In this document: positions 23,717 to 30,663 of the stretch, piece after piece
Position numbering within the stretch: position 1 is the first letter of the stretch
How the letters are laid out: each line of letters starts with the position of its first letter
NCBI GenBank assembly: GCA_023433775.1
Contig: JAEYTY010000075.1
Span: 1-30,663, forward strand
Origin: Pseudomonadota bacterium
GTDB taxonomy: Bacteria > Pseudomonadota > Alphaproteobacteria > Rhizobiales > Devosiaceae
Direction of reading: 5' to 3'
Length of the DNA: 30,663 bases
Made by a program: the position numbers and the translations under genes
The notes under the pieces: model-generated
Database searches by the model: none
Told to the model about the DNA's origin: nothing
What the model saw: the letters and a program-made list of their open reading frames with translations, nothing else

Positions 23717-25567
23717 GTGGAAGCCCTTGAGTCGTTCGATCTGTTTGCACCCGCGCGCGCGCATCCGCCTGCGCCCAAGGTTGTTCTGCGCGATATTTTC
23801 GGGCACAAGGAATTTCGCGGTCAGCAGGCCGATGTTGTCGACCATGTGATGGGCGGCGGCGACGCCGTAGTGCTTTTTCCCACCGGCGCCGGCAAGAGCA
23901 TGTGCTACCAGATCCCGGCGATCTGCCGGCCGGGCGTCGGCATCATCATTTCGCCGCTGATTGCCCTGATGCGCGACCAGGTGGAAGCGCTGAAACAGGC
24001 CGGGGTAGCGGCGGCGGCGCTCAATTCATCGCTGACGGCGGAAGAATCCCAGCAGGTGCGCCGGCAATTGCGCAATGGCGAGCTCGACCTGCTCTATGTA
24101 GCACCGGAGCGGGTGGCGACGCCGGGCTTTGCCAATATGCTGGGCGATTGCGAGATTGCGCTGTTCGCCATCGACGAGGCCCATTGCGTGAGCCAGTGGG
24201 GGCATGATTTCCGCCCGGAATATCGCGAACTCATTCACCTCGTGGAGCTGTTTCCCGGTGTGCCCCGCATTGCGCTGACGGCCACCGCCGACCCCACGAC
24301 GCGCGAGGACATTATCGAGCGGCTGGGGCTGGAACAGGCGCAGGTATTCACCACCAGCTTTGACCGGCCCAATATTTCCTATTCCATTGTCGAGCGCGAC
24401 AAGCCGCGAGAGCAATTGCTGGCCTTTCTGGCGGCGCATAAGGGCAGCTCGGGCATTGTCTATTGCCTCAGCCGCGCCAAGGTCGAGGAAACGGCGGAGT
24501 GGCTGTCGGCCAAGGGCATTCCCGCCCTGCCCTATCATGCCGGGCTTCCGGCGGAACGGCGCAGCGCCAATCAGGATGCGTTCCTCAAGGAGGAAAACAT
24601 CTGCATGGTGGCGACGGTGGCCTTTGGCATGGGCATCGACAAGCCTGATGTGCGCTATGTGGCGCATATGGACCTGCCCGCCTCTATCGAAGCCTATTAC
24701 CAGGAAACGGGGCGCGCGGGGCGCGATGGCCAGCCGGCGGAAGCCTGGATGAGCTATGGCATGGCCGATGTGGTGCAGCGCCGCCGGATGATCGACGAGG
24801 GCAATGCGCCCGACGAGATCAAGCGGGTGGAGCATGGCAAGCTCAATGCGCTGCTGGGCGTATGTGAAACCGCCGAATGCCGGCGCAAGTCCATCCTCAA
24901 TCATTTCGGCGAAAGCCACCCCGGCAATTGCGGCAATTGCGATACGTGCCGCTCGCCGGTCGAAAGCTGGGATGGGAGCGAAGCGGCCATCAAGGCGCTG
25001 GCCGCGATCTATCGGACCGGAATGCGGTTTGGCGGCGCGCATGTGATCGATGTGCTGATGGGCAAGGAGACCGAGAAGGTGCTGCGCTTCGGCCACCAGC
25101 ACCAGCCGGTGTTCGGACAGGGCAATGATCTCGACGCCAAGGCCTGGCAATCGGTGTTGCGGCAATTGACGGCCATGGGACTGATCATGGTGGACCATGC
25201 CAATCATGGCGCGCTGACGCTGGGCGAAGGCGCGCGGGCCGTGTTCAGGAAAGAGCGCAGCGTTATCCTGCGCAAGGATCGCCCGAAAAAGGCGGTGGAC
25301 GTTCGGCGCTCGCTGGCCAAGGCGGTCAACCTGCCCGAAAGCGCGCAGCCGCTGTTCGATGCGCTGCGCGAGGAGCGGTTGAAGATTGCCAAGGCGCAGG
25401 GCGTGCCGCCCTATGTGATTTTCCACGACGCCACCTTGCGCGCCATGGCGCTGGCGCGACCGGCGCACCCGCATGATATGCTCAACCTGCCGGGTGTGGG
25501 CCAGGGCAAGCTGGACCGCTATGGGGACGCATTCATGGCCGTGGTGAAACGCGTGGTCGGGGCGTGA
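23717..25567 (+). CDS. recQ: ATP-dependent DNA helicase RecQ
   Basis: This 616-residue 3'-5' helicase handles recombination intermediates and stalled forks. It shows Walker A PTGAGKS (55-61), DEAH (153-156), the aromatic-rich loop CVSQWGHDFRPEY (157-169), motif VI QETGRAGRDG (329-338), the zinc site C388/C405/C408/C411 (CRRKSILNHFGE...CGNCDTC), a winged-helix RQC region, and a C-terminal HRDC domain (about 535-610). The length equals E. coli RecQ. The start is GTG 23717, giving MEALESFDLF, which suits the family; the ribosome site is merely a G-rich stretch. The stop overlaps the start of the DUF1624 gene by one base. Confidence 0.97.
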   Translation: MEALESFDLFAPARAHPPAPKVVLRDIFGHKEFRGQQADVVDHVMGGGDAVVLFPTGAGKSMCYQIPAICRPGVGIIISPLIALMRDQVEALKQAGVAAAALNSSLTAEESQQVRRQLRNGELDLLYVAPERVATPGFANMLGDCEIALFAIDEAHCVSQWGHDFRPEYRELIHLVELFPGVPRIALTATADPTTREDIIERLGLEQAQVFTTSFDRPNISYSIVERDKPREQLLAFLAAHKGSSGIVYCLSRAKVEETAEWLSAKGIPALPYHAGLPAERRSANQDAFLKEENICMVATVAFGMGIDKPDVRYVAHMDLPASIEAYYQETGRAGRDGQPAEAWMSYGMADVVQRRRMIDEGNAPDEIKRVEHGKLNALLGVCETAECRRKSILNHFGESHPGNCGNCDTCRSPVESWDGSEAAIKALAAIYRTGMRFGGAHVIDVLMGKETEKVLRFGHQHQPVFGQGNDLDAKAWQSVLRQLTAMGLIMVDHANHGALTLGEGARAVFRKERSVILRKDRPKKAVDVRRSLAKAVNLPESAQPLFDALREERLKIAKAQGVPPYVIFHDATLRAMALARPAHPHDMLNLPGVGQGKLDRYGDAFMAVVKRVVGA

Positions 25568-26544
25568 TGAGCGGCGAGGCGGGCAAGCGTCCGCGGCTCA
25601 TGGTGCTCGATATAGGGCGCGGCGTCGCCATCATCGCCATGGTGATTTATCACCTGAGCTGGGACCTCTCCTATCTGCGGTTCATCCCCGTCGATGTCAG
25701 CTTTGATCCCGGCTGGGTGGCGTTTGCGCGCACGATCCTTTTCGCCTTCATGGCGCTGGTCGGCATCGGGCTGGTGCTCGGGCATGGCGATGGAATGCGC
25801 TGGCGCGGGTTCTGGCGGCGCTGGCTGATGGTGTTCGGCGGGGCGCTGCTCATCACGCTGGGCACGTGGCTCGCCTTCCCGGATGGCTTTGTCTATTTCG
25901 GCGTGTTGCACGCCATTGCGCTATTCAGCCTGATTGCGCTGCCATTCCTGTTTACGCCGCTCTGGTTCACGGCGCTGGTCGCCGTGATCGTGGTGGCGCT
26001 GCCATTCTTTCATGCCGATGCGCTCTTCAATGAGAAGGTGTTTTCCTGGCTCGGCTTCTGGATCGAGCCGCCGCCGACCAATGATCTGGTGCCGGTGTTT
26101 CCGTGGTTCGGCGTCACATTGCTGGGCGTTGTTGCGGCGCGGATGGCGAGGGGAAGGCCGATCATGGAACGGCTGGCCGCGATCCAGCCAGGCAACAGAT
26201 TTGCTCGCGTGTTGGCGTGGATGGGCCGGTGGAGCCTTATCATTTACCTCGTGCATCAGCCGCTGTTGCTGGGTGTGCTGACGCCGCTGTCGATGGCGAT
26301 GGGTACGCAGGAAAGCGGGCGGACGACTGATTTTCTCGCGACATGTCAGGTGACCTGCGAAGATGGCGGCACGACCGCCGCGCTGTGTGCCATCTACTGC
26401 CAGTGCGGGCTCGAAGGCGTGCAGCGCGACGATCTGTGGGAGCCGATTTTCACCGGCATCATTTCCCCGGAAGAGCAGGCCAAGCTGGACGCGAATAATC
26501 GTCAATGCTCGGTGTTGATCTATCCGGAGCTGGAGAGCAATTAG
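25567..26544 (+). CDS. DUF1624 (HGSNAT-like) membrane protein with twin-CX3C C-terminal tail
   Basis: This 325-residue membrane protein of the DUF1624 family resembles the membrane acyltransferase domain of heparan-alpha-glucosaminide N-acetyltransferase. About seven or eight helices span residues 12-242, with the family pattern LDIGRGVAIIAMVIYHLSWDL at the start and WSLIIYLVHQPLLLGVLTP at the end. A ~80-residue soluble tail follows with six Cys arranged C260-x3-C264-x9-C274-x3-C278-x-C280 and C314, which I do not associate with the core family. The start is ATG 25567, overlapping the recQ TGA (TGATG); the GTG at 25564 is an alternative. Its stop codon is the first part of a 144-bp palindrome. 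The substrate is unknown. Confidence 0.85.
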   Translation: MSGEAGKRPRLMVLDIGRGVAIIAMVIYHLSWDLSYLRFIPVDVSFDPGWVAFARTILFAFMALVGIGLVLGHGDGMRWRGFWRRWLMVFGGALLITLGTWLAFPDGFVYFGVLHAIALFSLIALPFLFTPLWFTALVAVIVVALPFFHADALFNEKVFSWLGFWIEPPPTNDLVPVFPWFGVTLLGVVAARMARGRPIMERLAAIQPGNRFARVLAWMGRWSLIIYLVHQPLLLGVLTPLSMAMGTQESGRTTDFLATCQVTCEDGGTTAALCAIYCQCGLEGVQRDDLWEPIFTGIISPEEQAKLDANNRQCSVLIYPELESN

Positions 26545-26686
26545 AGTCCGTCTGGAAACTCTACTCCGAGGGCCACCTGACGCGATTTTCTGCGCTTCCG
26601 GTGCTCACGTACTCAATGTACGCTGCGCTCCGGTCCTCGAAAATCACGCCAGATGTCTCCCCGGAGCGCGTTTCCAAACAGTCTCT
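26543..26686. repeat. 144-bp imperfect palindrome filling the gap between two convergent stop codons
   Basis: The arms 26543-26590 and 26639-26686 are each 48 bases and align along their whole length with a few mismatches and one offset gap. Inside them lie a second set of pairings (CCGG/CCGG, then CGTAC 26608-26612 with GTACG 26618-26622) and a TCAAT loop exactly at the centre. The element begins inside the TAG of the DUF1624 gene and ends on the last base of the TAA of the ABC exporter gene. It could be a bidirectional terminator or a dispersed intergenic palindrome of the kind known in Rhizobiales (RIME, Bru-RS); no second copy is seen in this window. Confidence 0.9.
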
Positions 26687-28485
26687 TAGCTCACCAGCCC
26701 CTTGGTCAATTCCAGCGCCTGCCGCTCGAAGAGACGGCGATAGATGCCGCCATCGAGCTTGATCAGCGTCTCGTGGCTGCCTTCCTCGACGATCCTGCCC
26801 TTGTCGAACACCAAGAGCCGATCCAGCGCGCGGACGGTGGAGAGGCGGTGGGCGATGACCAGAGTGGTGCGCCCGACCATCAGACGCTCCATGGCCTGCT
26901 GGATCATGACTTCGCTTTCGCTGTCGAGGCTGGAGGTGGCCTCGTCGAGGATGAGCACCGGGGCATCGGCGAGGAAGGCGCGGGCAATGGCCACGCGCTG
27001 GCGTTCGCCGCCCGACAGTTTGACGCCGCGCTCGCCCACCATGGTCTCATAGCCCTTGGGCAGGCTGGCGATGAAATCATGCGCATTGGCCTGGCGGGCT
27101 GCCTCGATGATTTCGGCACGGCTGGCGCCGGGGCGGGCATAGGCGATGTTTTCCGCCAGGGTCCGATGGAACAGGATCGGCTCCTGCTGGACGATGGCGA
27201 TCTGGTCGCGCAGGGAGCTCTGCTTCACATCGGCAATGTTCTGCCCGTCGATGGTGATGGCGCCGGCTTTGATGTCGTAGAGGCGCTGGATGAGCTTGAC
27301 GAAGGTGGTCTTGCCCGAGCCGGAATGCCCCACGAGTCCGACGCGTTCGCCCGGCATGATGGTGACCGAGAAATCCTTGTAGAGCGGGGTAGGATGGGCG
27401 CCGTATTGGAAGGTCACCTTGTCGAAATCAATGCGGCCCTCGCCAATGGCGATGGGCTTGGCGTCCTTACGATCATCAATGCCCAGAGGCTGGGCGTAGA
27501 GGACCACCAGCTCTTCCATGTCGTTGACCGAGCGCTGGAGATTGCGGATGTGCTGGCCGACATCGCGCAGATGGCCCGAGAGCAGGAAGAAGAGGGTGAG
27601 CACAAAGGTGATGTCGCCCGCGCTTGCCTCACCGCGTGACCAGAGGAAGATGATGGTGCCGAGAATGGTGGTCTGCATCATGACCATCATCAGGCCCTGC
27701 ACGCCGCCCGAAATGGTGCCGCGCCGCCAGGTGCGCCGGGTGCGGTGGTGCCATTTACCGGTGATCTGGGCGAGGCGGCTTTCCTCGCGGGTTTCAGCGC
27801 CGAAGGCTTTGACCACGGAATTGCAGCTGACCGCATCGGCCAGCGCCCCGCCCATTTTGGTGTCCCAGGCATTGGCGAGGGTGGCGGCAGGCGCGACAAA
27901 GCCGGTGGAGAGCGCGACGGTGACGCCGATATAGATGAGCGAACCAAGGCCGACGACCAGACCCATGACGGGCCAGAAGGCGCCCAGGATGAGGGTGGAG
28001 CCCAAGAGCATGATGACCGAGGGGAGCAACGAGAGCAGCAATGTGTCGTTGAGCGTGTCGAGCGCCCAGATGCCGCGCGTGACCTTGCGCACCGTGGAGC
28101 CGGCAAAGCTGTTGGCGTGCCAATCGGTGGAGAAGCGCTGAACGCGGTGAAAGGCGCTGCCGACAATGCCGCTCATCATGGTGAGGGTGAAGGGGATGAG
28201 ATTGAAGAACACAAACTGGCGCAGCACCACCGAGGCGAGATAGAGCCCCGACATGGTGAGGAAGGCCGCGACTGCGCTGGCAATGGCATTGTCGCTGATG
28301 CCTGAGGCCACAGCATCGACCATGCGACCGGCGAAAAGCGGGCTCAGCGCTTCGGCCAGGGTTGCTGAAATCAGCAGGACGGCGAGGAAGGCGGCGCGCC
28401 AGGGCTGGCGCCGCCAATGGCCAAAGGTGAAGCCGAGGACCTTGCGGAAGGCATCGGCGCGAAAATCGAATTTAATGCGAGCCAT
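26686..28485 (-). CDS. ABC exporter (MsbA-like, homodimeric type)
   Basis: This 599-residue fused transmembrane/ATPase half-transporter has six predicted helices (about 25-310) and an ATPase domain: A-loop aromatic near FQYG (359-362), Walker A GHSGSGKT (386-393), signature LSGGE followed by RQR (490-497), catalytic E515 in ILDEATSSLDSESE, and switch H546. All motifs are canonical, so it should work as a homodimer, unlike the asymmetric pair at 9916-13775. The substrate is unknown: lipid, glycan, peptide or drug. The start is the ATG at 28485, without a strong ribosome site. It converges on the DUF1624 gene, and its TAA is the outer edge of the 144-bp palindrome. Confidence 0.95.
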   Translation of the reverse strand: MARIKFDFRADAFRKVLGFTFGHWRRQPWRAAFLAVLLISATLAEALSPLFAGRMVDAVASGISDNAIASAVAAFLTMSGLYLASVVLRQFVFFNLIPFTLTMMSGIVGSAFHRVQRFSTDWHANSFAGSTVRKVTRGIWALDTLNDTLLLSLLPSVIMLLGSTLILGAFWPVMGLVVGLGSLIYIGVTVALSTGFVAPAATLANAWDTKMGGALADAVSCNSVVKAFGAETREESRLAQITGKWHHRTRRTWRRGTISGGVQGLMMVMMQTTILGTIIFLWSRGEASAGDITFVLTLFFLLSGHLRDVGQHIRNLQRSVNDMEELVVLYAQPLGIDDRKDAKPIAIGEGRIDFDKVTFQYGAHPTPLYKDFSVTIMPGERVGLVGHSGSGKTTFVKLIQRLYDIKAGAITIDGQNIADVKQSSLRDQIAIVQQEPILFHRTLAENIAYARPGASRAEIIEAARQANAHDFIASLPKGYETMVGERGVKLSGGERQRVAIARAFLADAPVLILDEATSSLDSESEVMIQQAMERLMVGRTTLVIAHRLSTVRALDRLLVFDKGRIVEEGSHETLIKLDGGIYRRLFERQALELTKGLVS

Positions 28486-28753
28486 GATGGTGGTCCGGCG
28501 CCGTTTGGCGGCAGCCGGTTCCTTGAAACGGAATTTGGAAGGCGCGGCACGGGCCGAAATGATGCGGGTGCATCACCGGCAATCGCGCTGCGGGAAAGGG
28601 AGCGGCGGAGGCTCGGGAAGACCGAGACGGGCCGCGGGCAGGCGGGAGACCTAGGGTCGGACGCCGCCGCAAAGGGAGGAATAAAATGATAGCTTCATGC
28701 ACGCCCCCCTGTGTTCGAGATTGGAAAAGGCGAACGGTTTGTAGCGAAACAGT

Positions 28754-28786
28754 TCGGGCTTGCCAACGGGGTATTGGCAAGCCCGA
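28754..28786 (-). terminator. 13-bp perfect hairpin downstream of the microprotein gene
   Basis: TCGGGCTTGCCAA (28754-28766) and its exact complement (28774-28786) form a perfect 13-bp stem with a 7-base loop. It begins 37 bases past the stop of the 40-codon gene, as expected for its terminator, although the following minus-strand U-tract is weak. The rest of the 338-base stretch 28486-28823, upstream of the ABC exporter, holds no gene I can support. Confidence 0.7.
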
Positions 28787-28823
28787 CCCAAGATGATGCT
28801 GGAAAGTCACATGGCAGGGAACG

Positions 28824-28946
28824 CTAGTGCTCGCTGCGATGAACCTCCATGCCGAAGGTGTACCAGAGGCCATAAGCGACGGTGACCATGAAGAGCGCGA
28901 ACATGGCGAGAACACCAATGAGGAAGGGGTTGATGCTGAAGGGCAT
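28824..28946 (-). CDS. 40-residue single-helix membrane microprotein, likely oxygen-regulated
   Basis: This short gene encodes 40 residues: a short polar start (MPFSINPF), one hydrophobic helix (about residues 8-27), an aromatic boundary (YGLWYTFG, 25-32) and a charged tail ending EVHRSEH. TTGGAG lies seven bases before the ATG at 28946, and a 13-bp terminator hairpin follows the stop. An FNR/FixK box (29000-29013) is centred 60 bases upstream of the start codon, close to the -41.5 activator position for a short leader. The size, single helix and oxygen control recall small accessory subunits of terminal oxidases (CydX, CcoQ class), but the sequence matches none I know and no oxidase gene is in the window. 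I do not recognise the family. Coding potential rests on the ribosome site, composition and flanking signals. Confidence 0.72.
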   Translation of the reverse strand: MPFSINPFLIGVLAMFALFMVTVAYGLWYTFGMEVHRSEH

Positions 28947-28999
28947 TGGAAATCTCCAAGTTGATGGCGATTTCGTGCGCCTGCGTGGTGCTGGCAGCC

Positions 29000-29013
29000 T
29001 TGATCCAGGTCAA
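29000..29013. promoter_or_regulatory. FNR/FixK-type box (minus strand TTGAC-N4-ATCAA)
   Basis: On the minus strand the sequence is TTGACCTGGATCAA, one base from the TTGAT-N4-ATCAA consensus read by FNR, FnrL and FixK. The half-sites are otherwise perfect. If bound as a class II activator (centre at -41.5), transcription would begin near 28965, leaving a leader of about 19 bases before the microprotein ATG with its ribosome site. For the opposite gene (M29 peptidase, ATG 29103) the box is 96 bases upstream, a less usual arrangement. Regulation is inferred from the motif only. Confidence 0.7.
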
Positions 29014-29102
29014 GATATTTTGCGATTTGGCCGGGGTGGCGCGGCGGGTGGCGGGGCGATAGGGTCGGCCCACATGATTCAAGAGCAAGAGGCAGACGCC
29101 CG

Positions 29103-30344
29103 ATGAGCACTTCCCCAATCGATCCGGTCAAACTCGACAAACTGGCCGAGGTCGCGATCAAGGTCGGCCTGCAGCTGGCCGAGGGCCAGGACCTGGTGAT
29201 GACCGCACCGATGACGGCGGCGCCACTGGTGCGCCGGATCACCGAGCACGCCTATAAGGCGGGCGCCGGACTGGTCACCACGATCTATTCGGACGAAGAG
29301 GCGACACTGGCGCGCTACAAGCACGCCAATAGCGCCAGTTTCGACAAGGCCGCGGGCTGGCTCTATTCGGGCATGGCAGAAGCCTTTGAGAACAATGCGG
29401 CACGCCTCGCCATTGCCGGCGACAATCCGATGATGCTGGCCGGGCAGGACCCGGACAAGGTGACCCGCGCCATGCGGGCCAATTCGGCGGCCTACAAGCC
29501 GGCGCTGAAGCTGATCACCGGTTTTGACATCAACTGGAACATCGTCTCCTACCCGACGGCGGCATGGGCCAAGCTGGTGTTTCCCAATGACAGCGAAGAG
29601 GTGGCGGTGGGCAAGCTGGCCGACGCGATCTTCAAGGCGAGCCGCGTTGATCAGGACGACCCGATTGCGGCCTGGAAGGCGCATAATGCCAACCTCAAGG
29701 CGCGCTGGACCTGGCTCAATGGCAAGAATTTCTCGGCGCTGAAATATAAGGGACCGGGCACCGATCTGACTGTGGGGCTGGCCGATGGCCACCGCTGGAA
29801 AGGCGGCGCGTCGGAAGCCAAGAACGGCATTACCTGCAATCCCAATATTCCCACCGAAGAAGTGTTCACGACGCCGCATCGCTTGCGCGTTGAGGGGCAT
29901 GTGACCGGCACCAAGCCGCTGAGCCACAATGGTGCGCTGATCGAAGAAATGCAGGCGCGTTTCGAGGGTGGACGGCTGGTCGAATTCAAATCAGCCAAGA
30001 ACCAGGACCTGTTCAACCAGGTGCTCGACACCGACGAGGGCGGGCGCCGGCTGGGCGAAGTGGCGCTGGTGCCGCATTCATCGCCGATTTCGGCCTCGGG
30101 CATCCTTTTCTTCAACACGCTCTACGATGAGAACGCCTCGTGCCATATCGCGCAGGGACAGTGCTATTCGGACTGCTTTGTCGATGGCAAGAACCTGACG
30201 CAGGAGCAGATTGCGGCGCAGGGCGGCAATACGTCCAATATCCACATCGACTGGATGATCGGGTCGGACAAGGTGGACATTGACGGCGTGCACGCCGATG
30301 GCAGCACCGAGCCGGTGATGCGCAAGGGCGAATGGGCGTTTTAG
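29103..30344 (+). CDS. M29 family aminopeptidase (AmpS/AmpT type)
   Basis: This 413-residue cytoplasmic metallo-aminopeptidase releases N-terminal residues from peptides using two divalent metal ions. By comparison with Thermus AmpT the metal ligands are all present: E253 in NIPTEEVFTTP, E319 in RRLGEVALVP, H348 in NASCHIAQG, and H381 and D383 in NIHIDW. The N-terminal domain (about 1-200) forms the usual half that encloses the active site. The length is typical. The start is ATG 29103, with an AGG-containing weak ribosome site. It is monocistronic, ended by an excellent intrinsic terminator 8 bases after the stop, and divergent from the microprotein gene. Confidence 0.95.
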   Translation: MSTSPIDPVKLDKLAEVAIKVGLQLAEGQDLVMTAPMTAAPLVRRITEHAYKAGAGLVTTIYSDEEATLARYKHANSASFDKAAGWLYSGMAEAFENNAARLAIAGDNPMMLAGQDPDKVTRAMRANSAAYKPALKLITGFDINWNIVSYPTAAWAKLVFPNDSEEVAVGKLADAIFKASRVDQDDPIAAWKAHNANLKARWTWLNGKNFSALKYKGPGTDLTVGLADGHRWKGGASEAKNGITCNPNIPTEEVFTTPHRLRVEGHVTGTKPLSHNGALIEEMQARFEGGRLVEFKSAKNQDLFNQVLDTDEGGRRLGEVALVPHSSPISASGILFFNTLYDENASCHIAQGQCYSDCFVDGKNLTQEQIAAQGGNTSNIHIDWMIGSDKVDIDGVHADGSTEPVMRKGEWAF

Positions 30345-30351
30345 GATTGCG

Positions 30352-30383
30352 ATGGAGGGCGTAATGCCCTCCATTTTCTTTTT
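30352..30383 (+). terminator. Intrinsic terminator of the M29 aminopeptidase gene
   Basis: ATGGAGGGC (30352-30360), a 5-base loop GTAAT, and GCCCTCCAT (30366-30374) form a perfect 9-bp stem followed at once by TTTCTTTTT (30375-30383). This is a textbook Rho-independent terminator, 8 bases past the stop codon. Confidence 0.95.
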
Positions 30384-30474
30384 GCAGCGCGGTTGTTCAA
30401 AGATCATTCCGCGCGATCAGGCGTGCCGAATTGTCGGACAGCGTTACCGCCTCCGGTTTTGATTAGTTGATGGT

Positions 30475-30534
30475 GCCCCGAGACGGATTCCGCCTCTGAG
30501 TATAAAAATAACGAGACGAAATCCGCCTCGGGGC
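30475..30534 (-). repeat. 22-bp inverted repeat with AT-rich loop in the gene-free right edge
   Basis: The arms 30475-30496 and 30513-30534 are each 22 bases with three differences, and flank a 16-base loop containing TATAAAAATA. All three differences become G.U pairs when the minus strand is transcribed, so that RNA would have a continuous 22-bp stem. The surrounding 30384-30663 region shows no gene I can support. A further short stem (CCGCCCG...CGGGCGG) lies near 30627-30648. It could be the terminator or 3' structure of a leftward gene outside the window, or a dispersed palindrome. Confidence 0.8.
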
Positions 30535-30663
30535 GTCGGGGTTTCTGGCGAGGAGGTTTTGTAGGGGGACATTGCTGCCGCGGACCCATCTCCAGACCCA
30601 GGCTCCGATAACGATAACGAGCCCGCCCGACTGTCGCCGGGCGGTGATCGTTGCAACCCCATC

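Noticed and set aside
24026..25474. 482-codon minus-strand frame across recQ.
   Set aside because: It is antisense to all RecQ motifs, is rich in Arg, His and Gln as expected of a shadow frame, and has no domain.
28686..28796. 36-codon + strand frame with a near-perfect GGGAGGA ribosome site five bases before its ATG.
   Set aside because: Codon use is unlike the neighbours (ATA, AGG, CGA), the frame runs through the terminator hairpin of the opposite gene, and the peptide has no recognisable feature. The ribosome-site match alone is not enough.
30540..30663. Possible structured RNA gene (tmRNA, RNase P or SRP-like) at the right edge.
   Set aside because: Short stems are present, but none of the conserved core motifs of these RNAs could be found.

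Overview
The window is a dense, high-GC chromosomal segment. Gene content, RirA-type and FNR/FixK-type operator sequences and overall style point to an alphaproteobacterium of the order Hyphomicrobiales; a Devosia-like organism is my best guess, made from recognition and not from any search. There are no rRNA or tRNA genes, phage genes, insertion sequences or CRISPR arrays. I find 24 protein genes I can support, one cut by the left edge (pyrD) and one 40-codon membrane microprotein.

Left part (1-4357): pyrD and a DUF952 gene run leftward. Divergent from them are a LexA-like S24 repressor with an intact self-cleavage apparatus, a xylose-isomerase-type TIM-barrel protein, and a triple-PAS diguanylate cyclase. 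Iron block (4338-8086): a leftward operon encodes a CeuE/FatB-type catecholate-siderophore binding protein, two FecCD permeases and an ATPase. It is preceded by a perfect TGA-N9-TCA iron operator, and a UUCG hairpin separates the binding-protein gene from the permease genes. Next come a TauE/SafE permease with a LysR regulator (leftward), then a translationally coupled heterodimeric ABC exporter and a secreted DUF3298-like protein (rightward).

Middle (15199-23637): a two-domain VOC (CatE-like) protein and a class D beta-lactamase run leftward. They are followed by an SLC13-type transporter, an aldehyde dehydrogenase/Fe-alcohol dehydrogenase pair, a 3-methyladenine DNA glycosylase, and a likely stress pair (small basic KGG protein plus GSP39-like SDR).

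Right part (23717-30663): recQ overlaps a DUF1624 membrane acyltransferase-like gene that carries an unusual twin-CX3C tail. A homodimeric-type ABC exporter converges on it, and the whole gap between the two stop codons is one 144-bp imperfect palindrome. A solitary 40-residue membrane protein sits behind an FNR/FixK box. An M29 aminopeptidase with a textbook terminator follows, then about 280 bases without a convincing gene but with a 22-bp hairpin.

The strongest leads for something undescribed are the FNR-box microprotein, the stop-to-stop palindrome (every transition between its arms is compatible with G.U pairing only on the minus strand), and the Cys-rich tail of the DUF1624 protein.
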